A stretch of DNA of 64,000 nt from Fibrobacter sp. UWB4 (lineage in GTDB: Bacteria > Fibrobacterota > Fibrobacteria > Fibrobacterales > Fibrobacteraceae). How positions within the stretch are numbered: position 1 is the stretch's first letter; the number at the start of each line of letters is the position of its first letter. The DNA lies in the NCBI RefSeq assembly GCF_002210345.1, contig NZ_MWQI01000003.1, positions 124,001 through 188,000 of the forward strand. The letters are read 5' to 3'. Positions 42,161-51,750 of the stretch are shown in pieces. A model generated the notes under the pieces. That model did no database searches. It worked only from the letters and a program-made list of their open reading frames with translations, and had not been told where the DNA came from. The position numbers and the translations under genes are program-made.

Positions 42161-45100
42161 TTGCGTTTTAGAAAGTATTTTAAATCCGCCCTTTGGGGCT
42201 TTGCTGCATGCAGCTTTGTGGCTGTGGGTTCCGTCTGGTCTCAGGATGGGACGCTTAGCTCGTATGAATCTCTTTTTGACGATGAGCTTTTCCAGGATGT
42301 GCCTGCCCCGAAGTCTTCGTCTCAACCGACTGTGGCGGTTTCGTCTGCGGTGATGTCGTCGTCGTCCGTGGCGATTGCTTCTAGTGCAGCGGAGCTTTCT
42401 TCAAGTGTTGTGCTTCCGGCTTCGAGTTCTGCGGTTCCGGCTTCGTCTTCGGCGAAACCGTTGTCTAGTGCGGCTGAGTCTTCTTCGTCGATTAAAGTCG
42501 AATATTCTTCTGCGGTTGAATTGTCGTCCTCTTCGGTGGCGCCTGCTCCTACCAAGCAGCCGACAGTCCAGGAATCGCGTACGCTTGCAGAAAATCCTTC
42601 CTTGGGCGAACCTGCATCCGAAGGGCAGGCCGATGCATGGACTCCTGCGATTAAGTATATCCCTGTTCCCAAGTCCACGTCCCCGTTGGACGGCCTACTC
42701 CCGCTAGGTGGCATTGGAATGCGTCCGGGGTTGATGAATGCCTCGAAGGGACAAGTCTTTACGCATGATATTGACGTGGCGACTCGTGAAATCGATGTGA
42801 CCGAAAAGCGCGTGAATACGGTTTCCCGTACGGATACGACTGTGCTTTGGACATCGCATTATCCCGAACTTGCGGATTATGTTTCGGACATGTACGATGT
42901 GGGACGCAAGCGTCTTTGGCTCAATGGCCTTGTAGGTCAAAACGACGGCGGTTACGAAGCTCCGGAGACGGGTTCCGTCTTTGACATTACGATCCCGGTG
43001 AACATGCCTGCCTGGATGAAGGACTTCGGCTTCAATAAGCCTAAGCTCATGCTCAAGGGTACGATGGATGTCCGTCTTAAAGGGTATGGCGAAAAGGATG
43101 ATGCCGAGGGTAGCACCAAGACAAGCCTTTGGCCGTCTCCGTCTTTGGACTACAATCCGAGCTTCATGGTTGAAGGTAAGATTGGTCCGTACATCACGGT
43201 TGAAATCAAGAATGTCGATGAAGGTCTCGGTTCGCAGAACGAAGTTCGCGTTGTGTATGAAGAATCGTTCAAGGGCGAATTCGAAGATTACATCTTGCAG
43301 CGCGTTGAAGCTGGTACCACGAACCTTTCGCTTACGGGTACTGAATTTACGGGCTACTCCGAAAACCACCAGGGCCTTTTTGGTATCAAGGCGGACTGGA
43401 AACTTGGCGACTGGAAACTTACGACGATTGCATCCCAGGATGGCGGCGAACAGGAAGAGTATTCCATCAAGGCCAATGAATCGACGACTGAATTCCAGGT
43501 GACCGATAAGCAGTTTGTTGCATACCGCTATTACTTCTTGAACCACGATGTGAGGAACGCTTACATTGACGCTACTGTCAAAAAAGGTTCCATCAATTAT
43601 CCGGTATCCGATCTGAAATTGTACAAGAGAAGTGCGTTGAATGAATCGGACAACGTGTTCAAGAATATTACGGTGGTTTATAAGACTCCGCAGGGCGCGC
43701 CTATTACAAAGACTGTTGACCGCATGGTGGAAATTCCCCGTTCGGACTATAAGTATGATCCTAAGACGGGTGTCCTGAAGATTAACGGTGTTAATCGCAA
43801 TACCCTTATTGCTGCAAACTATAGCAGCGAGAATGAACAGCGCAAGGGTAAGGACTTGCGCAATGGCGGTGAAGCAGTCCTTATCCAGTGGGATGCAACG
43901 CTCAGTGAACTCAAGGATATTGATAAATTGATGCTCCGCAATGTTTATGCCATCGGCATTTCGGATGCAAGCGCGAACAGCTTTGTTCTTCGCATGAAGA
44001 ACAAGTCGGGCATCTCTGGAACTTATCTGAAGACTCTTGGCCTTGCCGATGAAAATGACGGTACTCCTTTAGTAAACGATGCTACGATCTTTAAGAAGGA
44101 TTCTTCGGGCAGCTATACGGGCGAAATGTGGTTGCCCTGTAGGCCGTGGACGGATTCCATTTATAGCGGACTTTCAAACGCAGTGGAGCTTGCCAAGAAA
44201 AACTGTCTTGAACCGTTGCGCAATCTGGATTCTTCGGCGGCTGTGAATCAGCTTTATACTTTGCCGGTCTATAACTTGAACCGTTACACGAGCCAGTTCT
44301 ACTTTGAATCTGTTGGTAAGCGCCGCAATTCCATGATTAGTGTGCGTGACCCGAATTCGAGCTATTCTGTGAACAGCGGAAGCTGCATGGATATCTCTCC
44401 GGGATCCGAAAAGGTGACTGCCGGTTCTACGACTCTTATCCGTGGAACGGACTACGAAGTCAACTATGAACTCGGCCAGATTGAGCTTTTGAGTGAACGC
44501 GCTCTTGACCCGAATAAGGAAATCAAGGTCAAGTTTGAATGCGAACCGATGTTCGAGGTCGATAACAAGCTTCTTCTCGGTGCCCGTGCGGAATTGCCTC
44601 TGGATCTTTACGGTTTTGGTTCAGGTTCTGTGTTCGGTGTTACCGCACTTTATAAGAGCCAGAGCACGACGGCTGAAGTTCCGACGCTTGGTAACGAACC
44701 TTATTCCAGCTTCCTCTGGGGCTTCAACGTCCGCTTGCAGGATTCTGTGCAGGCTCTTACGGACTTGGTGAACGCTATTCCGGGAATCCAGACGACAGTG
44801 GCTTCGAACTGGCGCGTTGAAGCGGAATTTGCGGGTAGCCGTCATAATGCCAATACGAGCAAGACTCGGACCGCCCTTGTGGAAGATTTTGAATCGACTT
44901 CGACGGGCCTTGTTTATCCGTTGTCTAGACTTTCATGGTATCAGGCTTCTCCTCCGGGTGGTGACACCCTGGATTCTAGAACTTACATCGAAAGTCAGGA
45001 TTACAAGCACCAGGGTGAATTTATCTGGCATAGCAACAATACGGAACTTTACAAGTACATCTATGATAATGTCGGCAACTCCGATGTCGATAATCAGCAT

Positions 45101-48100
45101 TTGACTGTCCTTAAGATGACTCTTCGCCCGAATGACAACCTTATGGGTAATTCTTGGGGCGGTATCATGCGCGCGAACAGTTCGTACTACCATGATATGA
45201 GCGAGATGAAGTATATTGAAGTTGTCGCCCGCGGTAATTCGGGTTCCATCTTCCTTGATTTGGGCCTTGTGAGTGAAGACCTTTCAATTAGCGGTTCTGC
45301 ACCTAATGGTCGTTATGATGGCGAAAACCAGATCGGCATGACGACCGCCCAGCATGACCGTGGCCTTGATGGTAAGACTGGTGCCGATGAAACTAGAATA
45401 GAATGGGATTGCCGTGTTGCCGGTTGTAAGGGTAAGGAATACAACCAGGGAAATGTCGATCCATCGACAAGGGACATTGCAGGGGATAACTTCAAGGACT
45501 TTGACGATGAGAGCGATCCGCCGAAGAGCATTAACGGAACGGAAGGTAACCTGGGTGAACGTGCGTATGATACCGAAGATATCAACAAGAATGGTTCCCT
45601 CGACACCGATATTAGCTTTGTCCGTTACCGCATCGACTTGACGGATACGTCATCGTTGTATGTGGATAAGCTGAAGAATGGCTGGCGTAGGTGGCGTATT
45701 CCTCTGAACCAGTACGATACAATTGTATCTCCGACGGGGAACAGTTACAAGGAAATTCTTTCGGAAGCCCAGTATACGCGTATGTGGCTTGGCAGGCTGA
45801 GTCCGGGCGTTTCCGAAGCGAAAGTGCAGATCGTAAGTCTTGGCGTCATGGGTAACGCCTGGGAAGAAACTACGGTTGCCGATTTCTATCGTACTTCTAC
45901 GAATGAAAATTCGCAGATTGTCGAAGTTAATGGTGCTGAAAATAGAATCAGCGAATCTGTTTCGACGCATGATACGACATATGTCAAGGTTTCTACGATC
46001 AATAACCGTGAAAATGCAAAAACGTATTACAAGTCCCCGAATACGGTGACGGAACGTGATGCCGATTCCAATGCCCCGCTCAAGGAAACGGCGCTTGTAT
46101 TGGATTACCACAATATGAATCCAGGCCAGGAAGTTGGCGTGACCCGAATTTTTGATACGGACACGAAAAACTTCTCGTCGTACAAGTCTCTGAAAATGGA
46201 AATTCACTATGTGAATGGCGCAAAGACCGATAAGGTGCCTGTGCGTTTTGCCATGCAGTTTGGTGAAGGCTCGATTGATGGTTCGAAGGACTATTACGAA
46301 TGGAGCTTCCGTCCGAAGGCTTTGCGTTACGACTGCTCCCGTGAAGAAGATTGCCACGAGCAGAACTGGCTTGACAATGCCTTTGCAATGAATTTGTCTG
46401 ATTTCTCGGACCTCAAGCGTGGACGCCACCCGCCGTATTTGGAACCTGTTGTGAAAAAGCTTGATGGCGATCGCGAAGAAGTCATTCGCCTGGTCGGTAA
46501 CCCGTCGATTACCAAGGTCGATTGGATGCGCTTTGTGATTATCGCCGATTCATCGGCTTCGCCCAGTGACCTCAAGGGTACATTCTGGGTCAATGACCTC
46601 CGCCTTTCTGACATGGATACGGAATGGGGTTATGCAGCCCGTGTGAATGCCCAGGTGAACCTTGCTGATTTCATTTCGCTTTCTGGCGCTGTGCGCTACC
46701 AGGATGGCGACTTCGCGACACTTTCCAATTCTGGACGCTCCCCGAAGCCGGATCTTGCAACGGCCGCATCGCAGCTTGACGTCTCGGCGGACATCTCGAT
46801 TGCGCTGAACAAGTTCCTGAACGATTCTCTGGGATTCCATATTCCGATGTCGTTCGGATACCATAGCACGACAAAGCGCCCGTACATGAAGCCTACGGAT
46901 GACATGATGCTTAAAAAGAGCAGCTTTGTGGACCTTACGGGAGACATGTTCCAGAGCGATCTCGCCGTGAAGTCGGACAAGGAAGAGAACGCGCTGCGTG
47001 ACAGTGCGGAATCTAAGGGCTATGAATCTTATGAACAGGACTTGAGCTTTAGCGTTAGCTACCATAAGGATTACAAGGCCAGTGAAACGAAGCTTGGAGA
47101 ATTCTTCTCGCAGGCATTCCTGGAACGTCCGGCCCTTAGCTATTCTTACCACCAGACCGAAGGTCGCGCAACGACTGCGTCGGACTCTACTTATTCGTAC
47201 CACACGATGCTCGAATATAAGCTGGGTACGTTTAGCATGTTTAAGTTCAAGCCGTTCGAAGGGCTTGCTAAGTATTCCTGGTTGAAGGATATTGCAAAGA
47301 CGGAGTTTGAGCCGTGGCCGCAAACTTTCGACTTGACGCTCTTTGACTTTAACTATGTGCGCTATGTGAACCAGACCCGCGATCCGGACTTTGTGGAACC
47401 GCAGGTGGACAAGGTCGTGACCTACACCGCAGAACTCAACCATAAGCTGAATTTGCGCTGGAATATTCTTTCGTTCTTGACGACTAGCTATTCTGTCAAT
47501 ATCAAGCGTGACATGTTTGGCGGCGGTGACCGTGAAGCTTTCACAAAGGAAAACTTCTTTACGTTCTCCGAGGGCGGTCTTTTTGCAAGCGGCTACATTT
47601 TTGACCATGACCATTCTGATAGAAAGGTTTATGTCTCTCGTGACAGCCTTGTGGTTTTCCCGGTCGATACGATTGCTAAGACGGATGCAAATGGCAAGCC
47701 GCTTGCGATTGACATGCAGAATCCGGATTCTTATGAGATTCGTTACGATACGACGGCCTTCTACAAGGTGGATAGCGTCGGACATCGCGAATATGGCCGT
47801 GCTTACGGAATTTTGCGTAATGAACGTTCAAGAAATCAGCAGTTCAGGTTGACCTTCAATCCCAAGCTGATTCCTTTCATTCCGTTCAATATGCAGTTCT
47901 CGTCTGACTTTAACCAGCAGAAGACCATTCCGAATGACTTCAGTTTCAAGGATCCTTCCAATATTGAGAAAAATTACTGGACGATTTCGCAGACGAACCG
48001 TTTTGAGTTTACTCCGGCCCTTAAGATTATGGATCTTGCCAATTTGTTTGGAAAGGAAAATGCGGTTGCCGGTTTCTTTGACAAGCTGAAGTGGCGTGAA

Positions 48101-49330
48101 ATCAAATTCAACTGGAACGCAAGTACCAATACCATCGGTGAAAACTTTACGCTTGCCCAGCTGTATGAAGAACAGGGTGTGACTCCGTTCCAGTATTATC
48201 TCTATGGCCTGGGTCTTGGCGATGGCCATGGCGGCCGTGGCCTCTGGAATATCATGACGGGTAACATGGGTCTTACCGATCGTGGTGATTATACCGGCTT
48301 TGCCCAGTATCGTAACAAGCACGTGGATACTCTTGTCTATCAGGGCAGCTTCCGCAATTCTGTGTCTCGTTCGTTGCAGATCAACACGGGACTCACTTTG
48401 CCGATTTGGGATATTTCATTGACGACTGATTTCCAGTGGAAAGAGGACTTCTCGCAGTCCCGTGAATACCCGTTGTACATTGACACGACGACGACTCTTC
48501 CGAAATTTGGCATCGGTATTTCAATTCCGAATATTTCCCAGAAGGTGTCGTTCCTCAATGACTTCCGCAGTGTGAGCTTGAATAGCCGTTTTGATTATTC
48601 CCGTACTGTGGTTAGGCGTCCGTTCCAGAGTGCCGAAGATTCTTGGGCCAGGGTCTGGAACTTTAACCCGCTTATTCGAGTTTCTATTCTTACGCAGAAT
48701 AATTTGCGTATCGAAAATAGCGTCCGTATGAAAATCGAATCGACAGACCGCCGTCCGAAGCAGGAAGTAATTTCAAATCCGTGCTGGCTGCCTGATGATC
48801 CTGAACGCGAAGATTGTTCTGATACGACGAAGTACTTCCTTGAAACACCGTGGATGCCGACCGCACTTTACAACGACTTTGGTATCAACATCGGTGATGA
48901 TTTCTCGATTTCGTACCCGCTCAAGCTTGACAAGGGATTCCAGCTTTGGAAATGGTTCTTTAAGCTTAAGAACGATATCGACCTGAAGCTTACGGCCGGT
49001 TATGATTACAAGAAGACCATTCGCAAGGAGTATGAACCTGTGAACGGCTACGAGATGACGAACAAGGAATCCGGCACGGATGGAATCTATAAGCAGTGGG
49101 GTGTTGATTTTACTGCCTATAAGCCGAAGCTTGAACTTAGCTATCGCACGGTTCCGTCGAGAACGCATGAATGGTTTATCCGTCCGAGTGCATCTTACAC
49201 GTTCAACAAGATGGCTTCGCTGAGTTCGTACATCGAGTATAGGCAGATCTATGAAAAGCTGGATGACGAAACGGCTCACATGCGCCAGATCCTCCAGTTC
49301 GAACTTGCTTTGATGTTGCGTTTTGACTAG
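42161..49330 (+). CDS. sprA: SprA/Sov-like T9SS outer-membrane translocon protein
   Basis: A 2389-residue outer-membrane protein matching SprA (Sov), the large beta-barrel pore of type IX secretion. The signal peptide ends at VWSQ (about residue 28). SprA-typical segments are VEDFEST (about 907), NSWGGIMRANSSYYHDMSEMKY and FLDLGLVSEDLS (about 995-1040), YDTEDINKNGSLDTD (about 1130), LDYHNMNPGQEVGVTRIF (about 1310), then a long barrel region to the C-terminus. Residues about 45-135 are a serine/alanine-rich linker I do not expect in Bacteroidota SprA. Start is TTG at 42161: an in-frame stop lies at 42155 and the leader fits. It precedes mnmA by 13 bases. Window substrates with sorting tails (GH5, GH127, InlB proteins) support the role. 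Confidence 0.88.
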   Translation: MRFRKYFKSALWGFAACSFVAVGSVWSQDGTLSSYESLFDDELFQDVPAPKSSSQPTVAVSSAVMSSSSVAIASSAAELSSSVVLPASSSAVPASSSAKPLSSAAESSSSIKVEYSSAVELSSSSVAPAPTKQPTVQESRTLAENPSLGEPASEGQADAWTPAIKYIPVPKSTSPLDGLLPLGGIGMRPGLMNASKGQVFTHDIDVATREIDVTEKRVNTVSRTDTTVLWTSHYPELADYVSDMYDVGRKRLWLNGLVGQNDGGYEAPETGSVFDITIPVNMPAWMKDFGFNKPKLMLKGTMDVRLKGYGEKDDAEGSTKTSLWPSPSLDYNPSFMVEGKIGPYITVEIKNVDEGLGSQNEVRVVYEESFKGEFEDYILQRVEAGTTNLSLTGTEFTGYSENHQGLFGIKADWKLGDWKLTTIASQDGGEQEEYSIKANESTTEFQVTDKQFVAYRYYFLNHDVRNAYIDATVKKGSINYPVSDLKLYKRSALNESDNVFKNITVVYKTPQGAPITKTVDRMVEIPRSDYKYDPKTGVLKINGVNRNTLIAANYSSENEQRKGKDLRNGGEAVLIQWDATLSELKDIDKLMLRNVYAIGISDASANSFVLRMKNKSGISGTYLKTLGLADENDGTPLVNDATIFKKDSSGSYTGEMWLPCRPWTDSIYSGLSNAVELAKKNCLEPLRNLDSSAAVNQLYTLPVYNLNRYTSQFYFESVGKRRNSMISVRDPNSSYSVNSGSCMDISPGSEKVTAGSTTLIRGTDYEVNYELGQIELLSERALDPNKEIKVKFECEPMFEVDNKLLLGARAELPLDLYGFGSGSVFGVTALYKSQSTTAEVPTLGNEPYSSFLWGFNVRLQDSVQALTDLVNAIPGIQTTVASNWRVEAEFAGSRHNANTSKTRTALVEDFESTSTGLVYPLSRLSWYQASPPGGDTLDSRTYIESQDYKHQGEFIWHSNNTELYKYIYDNVGNSDVDNQHLTVLKMTLRPNDNLMGNSWGGIMRANSSYYHDMSEMKYIEVVARGNSGSIFLDLGLVSEDLSISGSAPNGRYDGENQIGMTTAQHDRGLDGKTGADETRIEWDCRVAGCKGKEYNQGNVDPSTRDIAGDNFKDFDDESDPPKSINGTEGNLGERAYDTEDINKNGSLDTDISFVRYRIDLTDTSSLYVDKLKNGWRRWRIPLNQYDTIVSPTGNSYKEILSEAQYTRMWLGRLSPGVSEAKVQIVSLGVMGNAWEETTVADFYRTSTNENSQIVEVNGAENRISESVSTHDTTYVKVSTINNRENAKTYYKSPNTVTERDADSNAPLKETALVLDYHNMNPGQEVGVTRIFDTDTKNFSSYKSLKMEIHYVNGAKTDKVPVRFAMQFGEGSIDGSKDYYEWSFRPKALRYDCSREEDCHEQNWLDNAFAMNLSDFSDLKRGRHPPYLEPVVKKLDGDREEVIRLVGNPSITKVDWMRFVIIADSSASPSDLKGTFWVNDLRLSDMDTEWGYAARVNAQVNLADFISLSGAVRYQDGDFATLSNSGRSPKPDLATAASQLDVSADISIALNKFLNDSLGFHIPMSFGYHSTTKRPYMKPTDDMMLKKSSFVDLTGDMFQSDLAVKSDKEENALRDSAESKGYESYEQDLSFSVSYHKDYKASETKLGEFFSQAFLERPALSYSYHQTEGRATTASDSTYSYHTMLEYKLGTFSMFKFKPFEGLAKYSWLKDIAKTEFEPWPQTFDLTLFDFNYVRYVNQTRDPDFVEPQVDKVVTYTAELNHKLNLRWNILSFLTTSYSVNIKRDMFGGGDREAFTKENFFTFSEGGLFASGYIFDHDHSDRKVYVSRDSLVVFPVDTIAKTDANGKPLAIDMQNPDSYEIRYDTTAFYKVDSVGHREYGRAYGILRNERSRNQQFRLTFNPKLIPFIPFNMQFSSDFNQQKTIPNDFSFKDPSNIEKNYWTISQTNRFEFTPALKIMDLANLFGKENAVAGFFDKLKWREIKFNWNASTNTIGENFTLAQLYEEQGVTPFQYYLYGLGLGDGHGGRGLWNIMTGNMGLTDRGDYTGFAQYRNKHVDTLVYQGSFRNSVSRSLQINTGLTLPIWDISLTTDFQWKEDFSQSREYPLYIDTTTTLPKFGIGISIPNISQKVSFLNDFRSVSLNSRFDYSRTVVRRPFQSAEDSWARVWNFNPLIRVSILTQNNLRIENSVRMKIESTDRRPKQEVISNPCWLPDDPEREDCSDTTKYFLETPWMPTALYNDFGINIGDDFSISYPLKLDKGFQLWKWFFKLKNDIDLKLTAGYDYKKTIRKEYEPVNGYEMTNKESGTDGIYKQWGVDFTAYKPKLELSYRTVPSRTHEWFIRPSASYTFNKMASLSSYIEYRQIYEKLDDETAHMRQILQFELALMLRFD

Positions 49331-49343
49331 GAGCGCTTGCATC

Positions 49344-50411
49344 ATGTCTAAAACTAGAGTCGCAGTCGGCATGAGCGGTGGCGTGGATTCGTCTGTGGCC
49401 GCTCTTCTTTTGCAACAGCAGGGTTACGAAGTCGTGGGCGTGACGCTTCGCGTTTTGCCTGATGTCGATGGCGCCTTTGACGCCGAAAACGACCCGAGTG
49501 TCGTTCGTGCACGTGCGATTGCCGAAAAGCTCGGCATCGAGCATCATGTGGCGAATTGCTCCGATGCTTTTACGGGAGAAGTCTTAAAGCGCTGCCATGC
49601 GGATTTTTCGCATGCGCGTACGCCGAACCCTTGCTGCTACTGCAATCGCTTTATCAAGTTCGGCTGGATGATGGATTACGCCAAATCGCTCGGCGCGGAC
49701 TTCTTGGCGACAGGGCATTACGTGCGCATCGAAGAAGTGAACGGTGTGCGCAGGCTTTTGCGCGGGCGAGACCCCGGCAAGGACCAGAGTTACTTTTTGT
49801 TCTGGGTTCCCGATGAACGCCGCAATCACGTGCTTACACCGCTTGGAACGTACGTGAAAAGCGAAGTGCGCGAAATCGCCGAGCAGAATGGCTTTGTGAA
49901 CGCGAAGACGGGCGACAGCCAGGATATTTGCTTTGACATTTACGGCTCGCAATACACCGAATTTTTGAAGGACCGTTTTGGCGAGATGACGCGCCCGGGC
50001 CGCTTCGTGGATGAAAAGGGCAAGGTGTGGAATACGCACGATGGGTTCCACAAGTACACGGTCGGTCAGCGCAAAGGTCTGGGCGTGGCGATAGGTGTGC
50101 CGGCGTTCGTGAAGCATGTGGACCCGGAAACGGGTGACATTCTGGTGACGGGCGACAAGTCGTCGGTCTGCTTTGACCGCGTGGAAATGGTGAACTGCGA
50201 ATGGCACGGCGGCGCGCGGGAGGTCGGGACGACGTTCCGCGCCGAAGGCATGGTGCGTTACCGCCAGCGGGCGGTTGGCTGCGAAATTACCATTGTCGAT
50301 ACAAATAAGGCGGTCGCCGTTTTTGACGAGCCGCTCTTTGCCGTGACTCCGGGCCAGTGTGCCGTCTTTTACGATGGAGACATGGTCCTCGGCGGCGGCC
50401 AGATTGTTTAA
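49344..50411 (+). CDS. mnmA: tRNA-specific 2-thiouridylase MnmA
   Basis: Adds sulfur to U34 of tRNAs for Lys, Glu and Gln, using ATP and a sulfur relay. The 355-residue protein shows the PP-loop GMSGGVDSSVAA (about 8-19), the tRNA-binding TPNPCCYCNRFIKF with a catalytic Cys (about 93-106), ATGHYVR, KDQSYFL and the second catalytic Cys in GDSQDICFD (about 190-198), followed by the central and C-terminal barrel domains (HDGFHKYTVGQRKGLG). I chose ATG 49344 because AGGAG lies 10 bases upstream; a TTG at 49323 would overlap sprA and lacks a site. It is probably cotranscribed with sprA. Confidence 0.95.
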   Translation: MSKTRVAVGMSGGVDSSVAALLLQQQGYEVVGVTLRVLPDVDGAFDAENDPSVVRARAIAEKLGIEHHVANCSDAFTGEVLKRCHADFSHARTPNPCCYCNRFIKFGWMMDYAKSLGADFLATGHYVRIEEVNGVRRLLRGRDPGKDQSYFLFWVPDERRNHVLTPLGTYVKSEVREIAEQNGFVNAKTGDSQDICFDIYGSQYTEFLKDRFGEMTRPGRFVDEKGKVWNTHDGFHKYTVGQRKGLGVAIGVPAFVKHVDPETGDILVTGDKSSVCFDRVEMVNCEWHGGAREVGTTFRAEGMVRYRQRAVGCEITIVDTNKAVAVFDEPLFAVTPGQCAVFYDGDMVLGGGQIV

Positions 50412-50432
50412 CCTTTGTATTTTAAGCGCAAT

Positions 50433-50909
50433 ATGTTTCGATATGTTGTTTCAGTTTTAGTGTTTGCAATATCTTTACTTTTTGTAGGGTGTGCATCTAG
50501 TTATGAGATGTGGGTTTCTGTATCCGATGGCAAAGGAGACTATTCCATTTATTGCGATGGGGAACAGGTTTGCCCGACAAGCGATAATTGCCGCATTAAA
50601 TCTTCAACAAGCGAGGATACGATTTATCTGGAAGCCCGAAAAAATGAAGTTGTTTACGGCAGCTTGCTAGTGAATCGCGGCGAGTCCACATATCACTTTA
50701 GCGCAGGCTTGTTGCGCTACTGGCCGTTCTTTTCTGATGGTCGAGGCCACCCAAGCACTGTGATGACTTTTGCGTTTCTTGATATGATTGCGCTTCCTGT
50801 TGCTGTTGCAACAGCTATCATTCCGACAAAGGAATCAGGAAAATTCCCTGCGGGAGTAACTATTCCTATTACGCGAAATGATTCTACATGGGTTAGTCCT
50901 TGGGACTAA
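50433..50909 (+). CDS. Small hypothetical lipoprotein
   Basis: A 158-residue predicted lipoprotein. The leader ends in SLLFVGC (Cys near residue 19), followed by a beta-rich segment (YEMWVSVSDGKGDYSIYCDGEQVCP) with four cysteines between residues about 40 and 60, and a hydrophobic helix at about 108-128 (MTFAFLDMIALPVAVATAIIP) that may be membrane-associated. I prefer ATG 50433 over the TTG at 50415 because it starts a normal leader. It follows mnmA by 21 bases and converges with batE. No family recognised. Confidence 0.65.
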   Translation: MFRYVVSVLVFAISLLFVGCASSYEMWVSVSDGKGDYSIYCDGEQVCPTSDNCRIKSSTSEDTIYLEARKNEVVYGSLLVNRGESTYHFSAGLLRYWPFFSDGRGHPSTVMTFAFLDMIALPVAVATAIIPTKESGKFPAGVTIPITRNDSTWVSPWD

Positions 50910-50910
50910 C

Positions 50911-51678
50911 TTACTTCACGATCCCGACTTCGCTGAGCTTGACGAAGCCGCGGATTTTTTCACCGAGGCGGATTTCTGCGAAGTTCCCTTGTTCGCCGAT
51001 GACTTCAAAGCTCGTGCCTTCGCTGAGCGTGTTGAGCGTTTGCGACTTGTCGCTCGGGGCGCTTGTCACGTCGGCGCTTGATGCGGTCACGACGCCTGTG
51101 ATGTCCGTTTCGAGCGTGTACATCTTGTAGAGAGCACTTGCGCCAATCGTGCAGAGGATGACGCTCATGCCGAATACGACACCTGTGCAGATGTTCTTGC
51201 CGCGGCTGCCGTTTACGAATCTACGGGCGAGAATCACGAGCGCAATTGCCCAGAAGAGAATGAGCGAAATGTTCATTTGGCTTTTGAGCGAAAGCGCGTG
51301 GTGCAAGTCCATCAAGCCTTCGAGAATCGGGTTCTCTTCTTCGTCACCTTCCTTATCGCGAGTTTTAGTCTGTGCGAAATTCAGGTTGTGCTGGATGTCG
51401 TCATCGCTTGGGTGCAAACGCAGCGCGGACTTGTAGTAGAAAATTGCAAAGCCGAGCTTGCCGCTGCGGTAATAGGCGTTGCCCAAGTTGTAATAGAGAT
51501 CCGCATTGACGATGCCTTCGTCAACGCATGTGCGCCATTCGTCAATTGCGCGTTCAAAGTCGTTCTCGTTATATGCCTTGGTGCCGGCTTCGAGGCCGTT
51601 GCATTTGTCGGCGGCGCTTGCTGCGGATGTGAGGAGGAGCGCTGCGGCGATCGTCAAAATAATTCTATTCAGTTTCAT
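50911..51678 (-). CDS. batE: BatE-like TPR and SH3 membrane protein
   Basis: A 255-residue protein with a signal peptide (residues 1-21), TPR repeats (about 30-105: GTKAYNENDFERAIDEW, NLGNAYYRSGKLGFAIFYYKSALRLHP), a membrane region with two helices (about 135-180) and a C-terminal bacterial SH3 domain (about 190-255). This is the BatE layout from Bacteroides and Leptospira aerotolerance loci. The ATG at 51678 begins the signal peptide; an in-frame ATG at 51690 adds four residues. It follows batD (72 bases) on the same strand. The MoxR ATPase and BatA/B/C proteins that usually accompany it are not in the window. Confidence 0.85.
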   Translation of the reverse strand: MKLNRIILTIAAALLLTSAASAADKCNGLEAGTKAYNENDFERAIDEWRTCVDEGIVNADLYYNLGNAYYRSGKLGFAIFYYKSALRLHPSDDDIQHNLNFAQTKTRDKEGDEEENPILEGLMDLHHALSLKSQMNISLILFWAIALVILARRFVNGSRGKNICTGVVFGMSVILCTIGASALYKMYTLETDITGVVTASSADVTSAPSDKSQTLNTLSEGTSFEVIGEQGNFAEIRLGEKIRGFVKLSEVGIVK

Positions 51679-51750
51679 AAAAGCGTCCATTGGAGATTCC
51701 CGCGCGTCCCCGTCAAGCGAGGACTGGTAGGCGGGACTTGTTAAATGTTC

